Origin: an uncultured Pseudovibrio sp.
GTDB lineage: Bacteria > Pseudomonadota > Alphaproteobacteria > Rhizobiales > Stappiaceae
Reading direction: 5' to 3'
Length of the DNA: 64,000 nucleotides
Assembly: GCA_947502585.1 (NCBI GenBank)
Contig: CANNAV010000004.1
Span: 1 to 64,000, forward strand
Position numbers and translations under genes: made by a program. Under the pieces are notes generated by a model. It had not been told where the DNA came from, did no database searches, and saw only the letters and a program-made list of their open reading frames with translations. Numbering within the stretch: the first letter of the stretch is position 1; each line of letters starts with the position of its first letter. Shown one piece after another: positions 9,648 through 18,241 of the stretch.

Positions 9648-9747
9648 ATTCCACTCCCAACAACTTGCTGAACATAACTGAAGTTCTCCCGGCAAACTGT
9701 GTTACAGCTCACATCATCCCGCCTTTGTTTCACCATAGTTCCCAAGA

Positions 9748-12339
9748 CTATCTTTCGATAACCCTCCCATTTTCCAGGTAAACCACTGCAGAAAACTCCT
9801 CTGCAACACTCTCATTACTTACTCCAAACATGAGAATTTTATCAGACAAGAGCTTCCTGAGCTCTTCGCGCAGGGCCATATCCGTTGCGCTCACACTGCT
9901 TGCTGTTTCATCCAGAACGTAGATGTGCGCATTTTTCAGCAGAGCGCGGACCAGACAGATCGACCTGCGCTGATGTGAGGATAACTTCGCACCAGCAATA
10001 CCCACTTGATAATCAAAGGCAGCACGGCGGATTGGGTTGATCAGATCTCTTTCACGCACCAGCTCCTGCAGAACCTGTTGTATTTTCAGACGCGCATCAC
10101 GGCGGTCCAGCCTTGCGTGGCCGAAAACCAGATTTTCCTCAATGCTCAAAGTGGTGAGATAAGTGTCAGGATCAAAAAACTCAAAACGCGCATTGTCCTT
10201 CCCCACCGTTTCCATGAACTGTTTCCGGGCTGCGAGGATCTTTTCGCACATGTCATCATCCAGAACACCAAGGCGATGTTTTGCCGGAATGAGCTTAAGT
10301 GCCAATGCAATTAAACTGACCCTGTCGACATCCCTGAGCCGCTTCCGTCGTTGCTCACCTTTTTGCTCATTCACGATGCGGGCAAATTCGGGAAGCTCCT
10401 CACGGCTGATGAAAGAGTATCTGTTCAGCAAATCACTGTCTGTGCTCACATCAGCGAACAGTTCGACCATGGTCTTCGCAATTTGCAGTCCGACATCCGT
10501 CAGGAGAACATCAAACCCGGTCTTTTTTAGAAAGGCAGAAATTTGCGGGTCAGCCGGCACATATTCAATAGTCATGAAGTGCTCTTTAGGACTGGCAAAG
10601 AACAGGTTCTGTGCCAGATTGGCAGACATATTTAATTTTTCAGGATCCCAGAACTCGACGAGATTCTGAAGTTTCGTATCATTCTGAATTTTCTCACGCA
10701 AGGCTTTGCGCGCCTCTACCAACTCAGGTATGAGGCTGCCATTCAGTTCTTCTTTCTCGCCTGGATTGATGACTGTTTCCACACCGAGCAGATAAAGATC
10801 ACGTGAAAAACCTGCTACCTTGCAAAGCTCAAGCGCTTTGTCTTCCAGCTCCTGCATAGAACCCGCATCGGCCCGCACATAGTCTTCCCAACGCGCCTTT
10901 AGATCAAAATGAGGGTTCAGCGTCATGGCTGCTTCTTTCAACTGGCGCTGACGCTTTTTCAGCTCACTGCCTTCGTACTCAACCTTTTCCTGAGGCCGGT
11001 GACGTAATCCGTAAAACAGATTATCGCGAATTGTCCCCGTCCAGACATGCAGGTGTCCACCGACATAGGCAATTTGCCGGCCCAAAGTCGATTCCGACAT
11101 GCTTTCGAAATTAGTGTTGTTGATGGAGACGGCCCCTGATGTGGGGCTCAGCAATCCAGCTGCCATCTGCAACAGCTCAGCGCGTCCGGAACCATCCACA
11201 CCAGATACGGCCAGTGGTTTACCCGGTTCAACATTAAGTGACACACCATGTACTCCCCGTCCGGTTCCTGCTCCGGAAAGACCAAGTTTGTCTAATGTGA
11301 GCGGGCCTTTGAGTACCAGAGATTCACCATCCAGCAGGCGCTGTTTATCGTAAAGGTCAGGTGGATCAAAGTTCTCAACCACGGTCTGGTATTTGACTGA
11401 AACGTCCGCCGTCATCTGGTAGTAAGCCAGCAGCTCTTTCCATGGGCCGGCGAGATCCTTATAGGCCGCTATCACTGCAATCAGCGCACCAATACTGAGC
11501 TGCCCTTTGATGACCAGATAGCCGCCGATGAAGTAGAAAAAAAACGGTGTCAGCTGGTTCATGAAATTATTGACGAATTTGATAAAATACTTGCGATTGT
11601 AGATATCAAAGCGAATACGGAAGTTTCGATAGAGCCTGTCTGAGAGATCTGCCGAGTGCCATGCTGAGGTGTCATTGCTGTGAATCTCCGAAATACCAGA
11701 GATACTCTCCCCAACCTTGTCCGCAATCACGCGCACATTCTTCACACGCTGGCGAGATAACCGTACGACCTTTTGCTGAAGCTTTGGAATTATGTATCCC
11801 TGCACCGGATAAAGGGAGATAGCGGCCAGCCCGAGCAGCGGATCCTGCATGAAAATAAAGCCGATCTGAACGACCAGCATTCCGCCCTGATATGCAGGCA
11901 AAGCGAAAGCCTCACCAACAAAACCACCAACATCCTCGACCTCAGCGGTAATCATTGGTATTATCTCGCCGGAGCTGACCTTCTTAAAGTGAGGCAGGCG
12001 AAAGCGAAGTACGCGCTGAAACAGCTCAAACCGCAACTGGCGTAACATCCTCTCACCCAGTCTGCCCTTGTAAACGTTCAGGTAGAGCTTGATACAGTTG
12101 CTAACAACAACAAGAAGCAAAAATAAAATACAAAGCACCGCCAGATACTGAATCTGTCCGAGCTGAATTCCGAATAATTCTACCGGGAAATTGCTACCCT
12201 GAATTGCTTCATTGGTAATTGTCTTAGGCAGATCCAGCAGGATGTAACTTACCGGATAGGACAATATGGTGACCAGAAGGATCGCCATTTGATAGCGTGC
12301 TGAGTTCTTCCAGATGAATTGGAAAAGGGATTTTTCCAT
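9748..12339 (-). CDS. ABC exporter-like protein with degenerate, enlarged ATPase domain
   Basis: 863 residues. An N-terminal six-helix exporter domain (about 15-330) precedes an unusual nucleotide-binding domain. The Walker A position reads GVDGSGRAELL (about 381-391), with Arg and Ala replacing the usual Lys and Ser/Thr. The signature is LSSHQ (786-790) instead of LSGGQ. Walker B is IYVLDETASS, keeping Asp-Glu. The H-loop histidine is absent (FGVSNES). About 280 extra residues lie between the Q-loop and signature, including two more copies of a Q-loop-like module. The start is ATG 12339, with GGAG five bases before. First gene of the operon with the cNMP-binding, MBL and cyclase genes. Whether it hydrolyses ATP is doubtful; it may need a partner or act as a scaffold. 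Confidence 0.85.
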   Translation of the reverse strand: MEKSLFQFIWKNSARYQMAILLVTILSYPVSYILLDLPKTITNEAIQGSNFPVELFGIQLGQIQYLAVLCILFLLLVVVSNCIKLYLNVYKGRLGERMLRQLRFELFQRVLRFRLPHFKKVSSGEIIPMITAEVEDVGGFVGEAFALPAYQGGMLVVQIGFIFMQDPLLGLAAISLYPVQGYIIPKLQQKVVRLSRQRVKNVRVIADKVGESISGISEIHSNDTSAWHSADLSDRLYRNFRIRFDIYNRKYFIKFVNNFMNQLTPFFFYFIGGYLVIKGQLSIGALIAVIAAYKDLAGPWKELLAYYQMTADVSVKYQTVVENFDPPDLYDKQRLLDGESLVLKGPLTLDKLGLSGAGTGRGVHGVSLNVEPGKPLAVSGVDGSGRAELLQMAAGLLSPTSGAVSINNTNFESMSESTLGRQIAYVGGHLHVWTGTIRDNLFYGLRHRPQEKVEYEGSELKKRQRQLKEAAMTLNPHFDLKARWEDYVRADAGSMQELEDKALELCKVAGFSRDLYLLGVETVINPGEKEELNGSLIPELVEARKALREKIQNDTKLQNLVEFWDPEKLNMSANLAQNLFFASPKEHFMTIEYVPADPQISAFLKKTGFDVLLTDVGLQIAKTMVELFADVSTDSDLLNRYSFISREELPEFARIVNEQKGEQRRKRLRDVDRVSLIALALKLIPAKHRLGVLDDDMCEKILAARKQFMETVGKDNARFEFFDPDTYLTTLSIEENLVFGHARLDRRDARLKIQQVLQELVRERDLINPIRRAAFDYQVGIAGAKLSSHQRRSICLVRALLKNAHIYVLDETASSVSATDMALREELRKLLSDKILMFGVSNESVAEEFSAVVYLENGRVIER

Positions 12340-12444
12340 GTCCACTCCGATTAAGCTCAGATCAGGCTACCCAAACTGAGGCGATGCGAATTACGCCCAA
12401 ACTGACGCTAGGGAACTTTATGCTTCAAGATCTTAAAAAACGGA

Positions 12445-12472
12445 ATAAATCCGCCAGATCTGCCGGATTTAT
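12445..12472. promoter_or_regulatory. 28-bp near-perfect palindrome between divergent operons
   Basis: The outer arms ATAAATCCG (12445-12453) and CGGATTTAT (12464-12472) are exact inverted repeats. Between them lies the palindrome CAGATCTG flanked by one unpaired C on each side, so 13 of 14 base pairs match. It sits 106 bases from the exporter start and 117 bases from the first glycosyltransferase start, near the middle of the divergent promoter region. It does not resemble the CRP site TGTGA-N6-TCACA. The best reading is an operator for a dimeric regulator controlling one or both operons. Confidence 0.55.
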
Positions 12473-12588
12473 GGGGCCTCACTTTGGCGTTTAAACCCGG
12501 CAAAGCAGGTTTGACCGTTCAATGTGGGCCTCCCCGCTAACCTGATCTGATGCTGAGGTTTATGCGCAGCAGATGGAATAAAAAGCGC

Positions 12589-13830
12589 ATGACGGCAATG
12601 ACGCCAAAAATTCTGATTTACAGCCATGATACCTTTGGGTTGGGCCATCTGCGGCGGTGCCGCACAATCGCGCAATCATTGGTTGGTTCCTTCCCGGAAA
12701 TGTCCGTCCTCATCCTTTCAGGCTCTCCCATCATTGGTAGTTTTGAGTTTCGTTCCCGGGTCGATTTTGTCCGTATTCCGGGCGTGATCAAACTGCGCAG
12801 TGGTGAATACACCTCACTCTCCCTACAACTTGATATCAACGAGACCATCGCCATTCGATCATCCATCATTGAGCACACTGCCAAGGTGTTTAAACCTGAC
12901 ATCTTCATCGTAGATAAAGAACCGCTTGGGCTTCGTGGTGAAGTTCTCCCCTCACTTCAGTACCTCAAGGGACAGAAAACACGCCTGGTGCTGGGCCTTC
13001 GCGATGTGATGGATGACCCGCATGTTCTGAAAGAGGAGTGGCTTCGCAAACGCGCTTACCCTGCCATCAATGATCTTTATGATGAGATCTGGGTTTACGG
13101 CCCTTCTGTGATGAACAACCCATTGGACGGGCTTGGCTTTGACCAGTCTGTGACGGAAAAGACGCTCTTTACCGGCTACCTGCGCCGATCAATGCCAGGT
13201 TCAGCTCAGGACTTTACAGCCCCGTTTGACGGTGCCCCGTATGTGTTGGTAACGCCAGGCGGCGGCGGCGACGGCGTTGAACTCGTCGATTGGGTTGTGC
13301 GGGCATATGAGGCACGTTTGCGCCCGTTGTTCCCGGCTCTCATTGTCCTTGGCCCCTTCATGAGCAAAGCAGACGTAGAAGCGTTTTCAACGCGCACATC
13401 CCATCTGCGGGATGTTGAAATCCTCAGATTTACACCGGAAATTGAACCCTATATGGCCAACGCGACCGCTGTGATCGGGATGGGGGGCTACAACACGTTC
13501 TGCGAAATTCTTTCCTTTGATAATCCTGCCCTCCTGGTTCCCCGTGTTGTACCACGCAGAGAACAGGCTATTCGAGCAGAGCAAGCCCAGCGACTGGGCC
13601 TTGCACAGATGCTCCCGATTGACTCATATCCAAGCGTTGAGCTGATGGTGAAAGCACTGGCAAATCTTCCCTTTGTCGCACCTCCGTCACACGCGCATTC
13701 GGAAAAATATCTGGGGGGCCTGGATGTGATCAATCTGAGAACTTCCGAAATTCTTGGCATGCGTGAGCAGCAACTCTCACAACGTCTTAGTTCACGTAAC
13801 AGTGTCAAATCCACATTTAATGCGGGGTAA
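12589..13830 (+). CDS. Predicted glycosyltransferase (COG4671-like, GT-B fold), first
   Basis: About 413 residues. The N-terminal KILIYSHDTFGLGHLRRC and then LSGSPIIGSFEFRSRVDFVR are hallmarks of the MurG-like COG4671 family. A C-terminal sugar-nucleotide site is suggested by GMGGYNTFCEILSFDNPALL. The start is uncertain: the frame opens at 12550, but family proteins begin near the ATG at 12589 or 12598 and no strong ribosome site decides. It is first in a rightward operon of four glycosyltransferases and a deacetylase; the next gene starts three bases after the stop. Donor and acceptor sugars are unknown. Confidence 0.82.
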   Translation: MTAMTPKILIYSHDTFGLGHLRRCRTIAQSLVGSFPEMSVLILSGSPIIGSFEFRSRVDFVRIPGVIKLRSGEYTSLSLQLDINETIAIRSSIIEHTAKVFKPDIFIVDKEPLGLRGEVLPSLQYLKGQKTRLVLGLRDVMDDPHVLKEEWLRKRAYPAINDLYDEIWVYGPSVMNNPLDGLGFDQSVTEKTLFTGYLRRSMPGSAQDFTAPFDGAPYVLVTPGGGGDGVELVDWVVRAYEARLRPLFPALIVLGPFMSKADVEAFSTRTSHLRDVEILRFTPEIEPYMANATAVIGMGGYNTFCEILSFDNPALLVPRVVPRREQAIRAEQAQRLGLAQMLPIDSYPSVELMVKALANLPFVAPPSHAHSEKYLGGLDVINLRTSEILGMREQQLSQRLSSRNSVKSTFNAG

Positions 13831-13832
13831 CA

Positions 13833-15074
13833 ATGGCAGTTGGTCGCATCGCAGTTGTTGTTAAAGGGTATCCACGTCTTTCAGAGACCTTTATTGCCCA
13901 GGAGATTTACGGTCTGCAGAAGCGCGGGATAGGTCAGCTCATTGTGGCGCTACGTCACCCTTATGATCCTTATGTGCATGACATCCACGAAAAAATAACT
14001 TCCAATGTGCTTTATCTCACCGAGTATCTCAAGGATGATCCTCCTCGTGTCCAGAAAGCTGTGGCGTGGGCGAAGAAACAACCGGCATATGCAACAGCAA
14101 GATCTTGTTTTGAGAGCGACCTGAAACACAAAAGAAATGCTGAACGTTTCCGACGATGGGGACAGGCTTGTGTGATGGCTCATGAATTGCCTGAGGACGT
14201 AACCTGGATACACACACATTACCTCCACAGCCCTTGTACCGTTGCGCGTTATGCAGCTTTGCTTTCCGGGCGACGGTGGTCGTTTTCGGCTCATGCCAAA
14301 GACATATGGACTACCGGGCTACGGGAGCTTGAGACAAAGCTTGCTGATGCAGACTGGGGGGTCACCTGTACCCGGACGAACCTTGTCTATCTGCGTTCAC
14401 TTTGCACGGACCCTGACAAAATCAGTCTTGTTTATCATGGTCTCGATTTTTGCGGATTTCCTGAAGCTCCCCGTCCTGCCACGTTACGTGATGGAACAGG
14501 AACAGACGGCGTTCGGATTATCTCCGTCGGACGACTGGTAGACAAGAAAGGTTATGACAACTTGTTGCGCGCGTTCAGTGAATTACCAAAGGATCTGAAC
14601 TGGCACTTTACCCACATCGGCGGAGGGGAGCTGTCACGTCCACTTAAGGACCTTGGCATACAGCTTGGTCTGGATGCGCGTATATCCTGGCTGGGAGCAC
14701 AACCGAGAAGCCTTGTGCTGAAAGAAATGGAAAACGCAGACATTTTCGCGCTTGCCTGCCGTGTTTCAAAGTCCGGTGACCGGGACGGCCTGCCAAACGT
14801 GGTGATGGAAGCACAAGCCATGGCGTTGCCCTGTGTTTCAACGGAGATTTCTGCTCTTCCTGAGATAATTGACAGCAACGAAACTGGTCTGCTTTGCCCG
14901 ACGGAAGACATCTCTGCTTTTTCAGAGGCTTTGCGTCTTCTGATCACACGCCCCTCTGAACGAGAGCGTATTGGAAGCAATGCGTTTAAAAGCGTTCATA
15001 GACGGTTCAGCGCCTTGCCCGGTCTGGATTTTCTGGAGGAGAAGTTTTCGACAAGTCTGGAGCCTTGCTCATGA
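13833..15074 (+). CDS. Glycosyltransferase family 4, second in operon
   Basis: 413 residues with a GT-B two-domain layout. The C-terminal half carries IISVGRLVDKKGYDNLLRAF (around 230) and the retaining-GT4 signature NVVMEAQAMALPCVSTEISA (around 325), whose glutamate contacts the sugar nucleotide. WIHTHYLHSP lies in the acceptor half. Proteins of this kind add sugars in colanic-acid-like exopolysaccharide or lipid-linked glycans; the linkage is not predictable. The stop TGA overlaps the next start as ATGA, indicating translational coupling. Confidence 0.87.
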   Translation: MAVGRIAVVVKGYPRLSETFIAQEIYGLQKRGIGQLIVALRHPYDPYVHDIHEKITSNVLYLTEYLKDDPPRVQKAVAWAKKQPAYATARSCFESDLKHKRNAERFRRWGQACVMAHELPEDVTWIHTHYLHSPCTVARYAALLSGRRWSFSAHAKDIWTTGLRELETKLADADWGVTCTRTNLVYLRSLCTDPDKISLVYHGLDFCGFPEAPRPATLRDGTGTDGVRIISVGRLVDKKGYDNLLRAFSELPKDLNWHFTHIGGGELSRPLKDLGIQLGLDARISWLGAQPRSLVLKEMENADIFALACRVSKSGDRDGLPNVVMEAQAMALPCVSTEISALPEIIDSNETGLLCPTEDISAFSEALRLLITRPSERERIGSNAFKSVHRRFSALPGLDFLEEKFSTSLEPCS

Positions 15075-16204
15075 AAGTCGCCTTTACAGCTCCGATGAAA
15101 CCTATCGATCACCCTGTGCCTTCGGGAGACCGAACCATGGGGCGGCTGATCGTGCGGGCATTGCAGCTGGCAGGTCACGAGGTTGAGGTTGCCTCCACAT
15201 TCCGAAGCTGGCGTCCTGAGGGTAATGAGGAGGTAACGCGCGACCTGAAAGAGCTTGCGGTCGCAGAGGCAAAGGCTATCGCTGAGCGCTGGATTGAACA
15301 CAGTAACGTACCTGATGTGTTTCTCACATATCACCTCTACCACAAAGCACCTGACTGGATCGGGCCCTACCTTTGCGCCAAGTTCAACATTCCTTATGTG
15401 GTCGTAGAGGCCAGTCGCGCACCCAAACGACAGGCAGGAAACTGGGCTCTTGGATTTAATGCAGCAGATGCAGCTCTTGCTCAGGCCAATCAGGTCGTCG
15501 CTCTGACTAAATCTGATGCGCAATGCCTGAAAGAGGTTTTGAGAGAGGACGTCCTGACCGTTCTGCCCCCGTTTTTGGAGACTGCAAAGTTTGAGGTCAG
15601 TCAAAGCGTCACGAAAGGGTCAGCTGATGGAAAGGTCCGGCTGCTTTGCGCAGGCATGATGCGTGAAGGTGATAAGCAGTTTTCTTACATGGTGCTCGCT
15701 GCAGCTTTAAAACAGATTGTCGACCTGCCATGGCGACTGACCATTGCCGGGGACGGACCAGCACGAGGTGAGATTGAGCCGTTGTTTGATCGGGAAAGCA
15801 CTGAGTTTGTTGGACTTATTCCATGGCAGGAAATGCCGCAGCTCTATCGATCTCACGATATTTTTGTCTGGCCTGCCATTCGTGAGGCCTTCGGCTTTGT
15901 GTTTCTGGAAGCTCAATCCTGCGGATTGCCCGTGGTTGGCGGCCGGGTGTTTGGTGTGCCTGACATTGTGGAGGACGGCACCAGTGGCTTACTTTCAGAT
16001 GAAGGTGACGCCTCTGCTTTGGCTCAGAACCTGATGTCTCTTATAAAAAACCCACATAAACGAGAGAACATGGGTCTGGCAGCTATAGAAAATATTCATA
16101 AAAACCATAGTCTCGAAGCTGGTGCAAGAGGGCTGGACAAGGTGCTCAACGCCGCTGTTCAACATCACCAGTTTAAGCGGAGAGTTCACGGAGGCCGAAG
16201 ATGA
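15071..16204 (+). CDS. Glycosyltransferase family 4, third in operon
   Basis: 377 residues. ATG 15071 overlaps the previous stop by four bases and has GGAG eight bases upstream; an in-frame TTG six bases earlier is less likely. The N-terminal half contains HPVPSGDRTMGRLIVRAL, typical of GT4 acceptor domains. The C-terminal donor-site motif is EAFGFVFLEAQSCGLPVVGG (around residue 277). The protein looks cytoplasmic or peripheral. Its TGA stop overlaps the next gene start by four bases. Confidence 0.87.
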   Translation: MKVAFTAPMKPIDHPVPSGDRTMGRLIVRALQLAGHEVEVASTFRSWRPEGNEEVTRDLKELAVAEAKAIAERWIEHSNVPDVFLTYHLYHKAPDWIGPYLCAKFNIPYVVVEASRAPKRQAGNWALGFNAADAALAQANQVVALTKSDAQCLKEVLREDVLTVLPPFLETAKFEVSQSVTKGSADGKVRLLCAGMMREGDKQFSYMVLAAALKQIVDLPWRLTIAGDGPARGEIEPLFDRESTEFVGLIPWQEMPQLYRSHDIFVWPAIREAFGFVFLEAQSCGLPVVGGRVFGVPDIVEDGTSGLLSDEGDASALAQNLMSLIKNPHKRENMGLAAIENIHKNHSLEAGARGLDKVLNAAVQHHQFKRRVHGGRR

Positions 16205-17400
16205 AAGCCTTCTTCCATGTCCAGCACTTGCTTGGATCAGGACACATCGTAAGGGCTGTAGCTCTCGCCAGGGCGCTGGTACGTCAAGGTATTGCAGTGA
16301 CACTGGCAACCGGGAACCGTATTCCCGACACGCTTAACTGCGACGGCCTTTCGATTGTCCGGTTACCTGCTGTGCGTGCTGCCAGCGCAAGATTTGATGT
16401 TCTTCTGGATGAACTTAATTCCCCGGTTGATGAAGCGTGGTGGGAGAAGCGCATCACCGCAACGCTTTCGGCCTTTTCCTCTGAGAATTTTGACTTGCTG
16501 GTCACGGAAACCTACCCCTTCGGGCGCAGGATGTTTGCAGCCGAGATGATGCGTCTTCTTGAATGCGCCGGCAGCACACTCTCCCCTCCGTGGGTGGTCT
16601 GTTCCGTGCGTGACATTCTGGTGCGCAAAGACGAGCTTTGGAAAGAGGAATGGATGGCCTCACAGGCCTGTGCCTTTTATGATCGGATCCTTGTCCATTC
16701 AGATCCGCAACTCATCACGTTTGACGAGAGTTTTCCTTTCTCAAACAGGGTAAGTTCACATATCCGCTACACAGGCTACATCAGTGATGACCGGGCAACA
16801 TCCGCACCTTCAACTGATGGAACGGACGAGATTATCGTTTCGTGTGGAGGTGGGGCTGCCGGCTCTGCGTTGTTGCGGGTTGCTCTTTCTGCTCCGAACC
16901 ATATGTCACCCAACATCAGTCATAAGTGGCGAGTACTCGTCGGACAGGATGTTCCCGACGCTGAGTTCCGCCAGCTTTCCGGACTTTCCTCATCAGAGCT
17001 AATTATTGAACGGGCTCGAAAAGACTTCCCCGCTCTTTTAAATAACGCCAAGCTCTCCATTTCTCAAGCTGGTTACAACACTGTTGTCGACATACTACGC
17101 GCAGGTACTCCATCCGTTCTGGTCCCCTTCGCACAGGAAGCCGAGACCGAACAGACTCAACGCGCGCTCAGCCTTATGAAGCATCACAGAGCTGTGGCTG
17201 TTCCCGAAAAAGTACTTAGCCCTGATACGCTTGCGCAAGCAGCGCAAAAAGCACTCTCCCTTCCCGCTCCAGACTTACAAGTGGCACTCAATGGAGCTGA
17301 AATATCCGCTCAGGTGCTGGCCGCAGATCTTGGTCTGGAAAAGCCCATGGACAATGCATTTGGGGGAATATGGGAAAGGAATATTTCTCGTGATCTTTAA
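16201..17400 (+). CDS. Predicted glycosyltransferase (MurG/COG4671-like), fourth
   Basis: 399 residues. The N-terminus KAFFHVQHLLGSGHIVRAVA corresponds to the glycine-rich loop of the first glycosyltransferase here (SHDTFGLGHLRRC), so the two are diverged members of one family. ISQAGYNTVVDILRAGTPSV near residue 283 is the donor-binding region. ATG 16201 follows GGAGG. The gene overlaps the preceding stop by four bases and the deacetylase start by eleven. Having two COG4671-type and two GT4-type enzymes in one operon suggests an oligosaccharide of at least four transfers. Confidence 0.82.
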   Translation: MKAFFHVQHLLGSGHIVRAVALARALVRQGIAVTLATGNRIPDTLNCDGLSIVRLPAVRAASARFDVLLDELNSPVDEAWWEKRITATLSAFSSENFDLLVTETYPFGRRMFAAEMMRLLECAGSTLSPPWVVCSVRDILVRKDELWKEEWMASQACAFYDRILVHSDPQLITFDESFPFSNRVSSHIRYTGYISDDRATSAPSTDGTDEIIVSCGGGAAGSALLRVALSAPNHMSPNISHKWRVLVGQDVPDAEFRQLSGLSSSELIIERARKDFPALLNNAKLSISQAGYNTVVDILRAGTPSVLVPFAQEAETEQTQRALSLMKHHRAVAVPEKVLSPDTLAQAAQKALSLPAPDLQVALNGAEISAQVLAADLGLEKPMDNAFGGIWERNISRDL

Positions 17401-18241
17401 CACTGCACCTGTCATTAAACCAATCCGGGAACCTGGAAATTTCGCAGGTAACCACCTAGGAGCGTTTGAATATCATCTCACCCGGCACCTCAACTGGTTC
17501 GAGGAGCGCGGCCTTACGGTCAAGTTCTGGTGGCGGGATGATGATGCTGTTTCGACGACACCAGCCCTGGAAGTCCTGCTTGAGTTTTCTGATCAGTTCT
17601 GCATTCCGCTTTCACTTGCCGTTATTCCCGAACCCGCTACAGAAGCACTCGCCCAGCGCCTTAAGAAAACGCTGGATGTTAATGTCGTTCATCATGGATG
17701 GCAGCATAAGAATTATCAGAGGAAATCCCGCGGAGAAAAGGCCAGTGAATTTGGGTGGCGGCGAACTTCAAAGGAGATGGCAAAAGAATTAGCGGAAGGC
17801 CGGAAGATCCTGCAAAACTTATTTGGCGAGCGCTTTGTGCCTCTGTTTGTGCCTCCCTGGAACCGGATTGCGCCACACACAGTGCAACTCCTCAAAGAGC
17901 AGGGAGACTACGGATTATCCACGTTTACCTGGATCAATCATTTTCGCCTGCCACAGATCCAAAGCCACATTGACATCATCAAATGGAAGAAAAACAAAGG
18001 CTTTATTGGATGGGAAGCGGTGCACAAACGGTTAGAGCTGCAGCTTTGCCGACGGCGAACCAACGCAACCGAACCGATTGGATTGCTGACACATCATCTT
18101 GACCACGGTGAGGGATGCTCTGGGTTTCTTGCGGGATTTTTCAAACTCACATCTGCTCATCCTGCAGTTAAATGGCTCAGCTCCCGGGAACTTCTGGATG
18201 AAGCGAGGCGAAATTTTTGCCTGGCTTCCGGACGGGTCTGA
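17390..18241 (+). CDS. Polysaccharide deacetylase-like protein (NodB fold)
   Basis: About 283 residues from GTG 17390, which is preceded by AAGGA and overlaps the upstream stop; the frame is open further up but would lie inside the glycosyltransferase. NodB-type motifs: WWRDDDAV (Asp near 50-52), HHGWQHKN (metal histidines near 102-106), FVPPWNR (154-158) and LTHHLDHGE near the end. These support metal-dependent N- or O-deacetylation of a sugar. There is no signal peptide, so it would act in the cytoplasm on a precursor, consistent with its place at the end of a glycosyltransferase operon. Its last 65 bases overlap the convergent methyltransferase. Confidence 0.82.
   Translation: MIFNTAPVIKPIREPGNFAGNHLGAFEYHLTRHLNWFEERGLTVKFWWRDDDAVSTTPALEVLLEFSDQFCIPLSLAVIPEPATEALAQRLKKTLDVNVVHHGWQHKNYQRKSRGEKASEFGWRRTSKEMAKELAEGRKILQNLFGERFVPLFVPPWNRIAPHTVQLLKEQGDYGLSTFTWINHFRLPQIQSHIDIIKWKKNKGFIGWEAVHKRLELQLCRRRTNATEPIGLLTHHLDHGEGCSGFLAGFFKLTSAHPAVKWLSSRELLDEARRNFCLASGRV

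Noticed and set aside
12445-12472. CRP/cAMP receptor binding site
   Set aside because: The half-sites do not resemble TGTGA; no CRP-like consensus is present despite the cyclic-nucleotide genes nearby.
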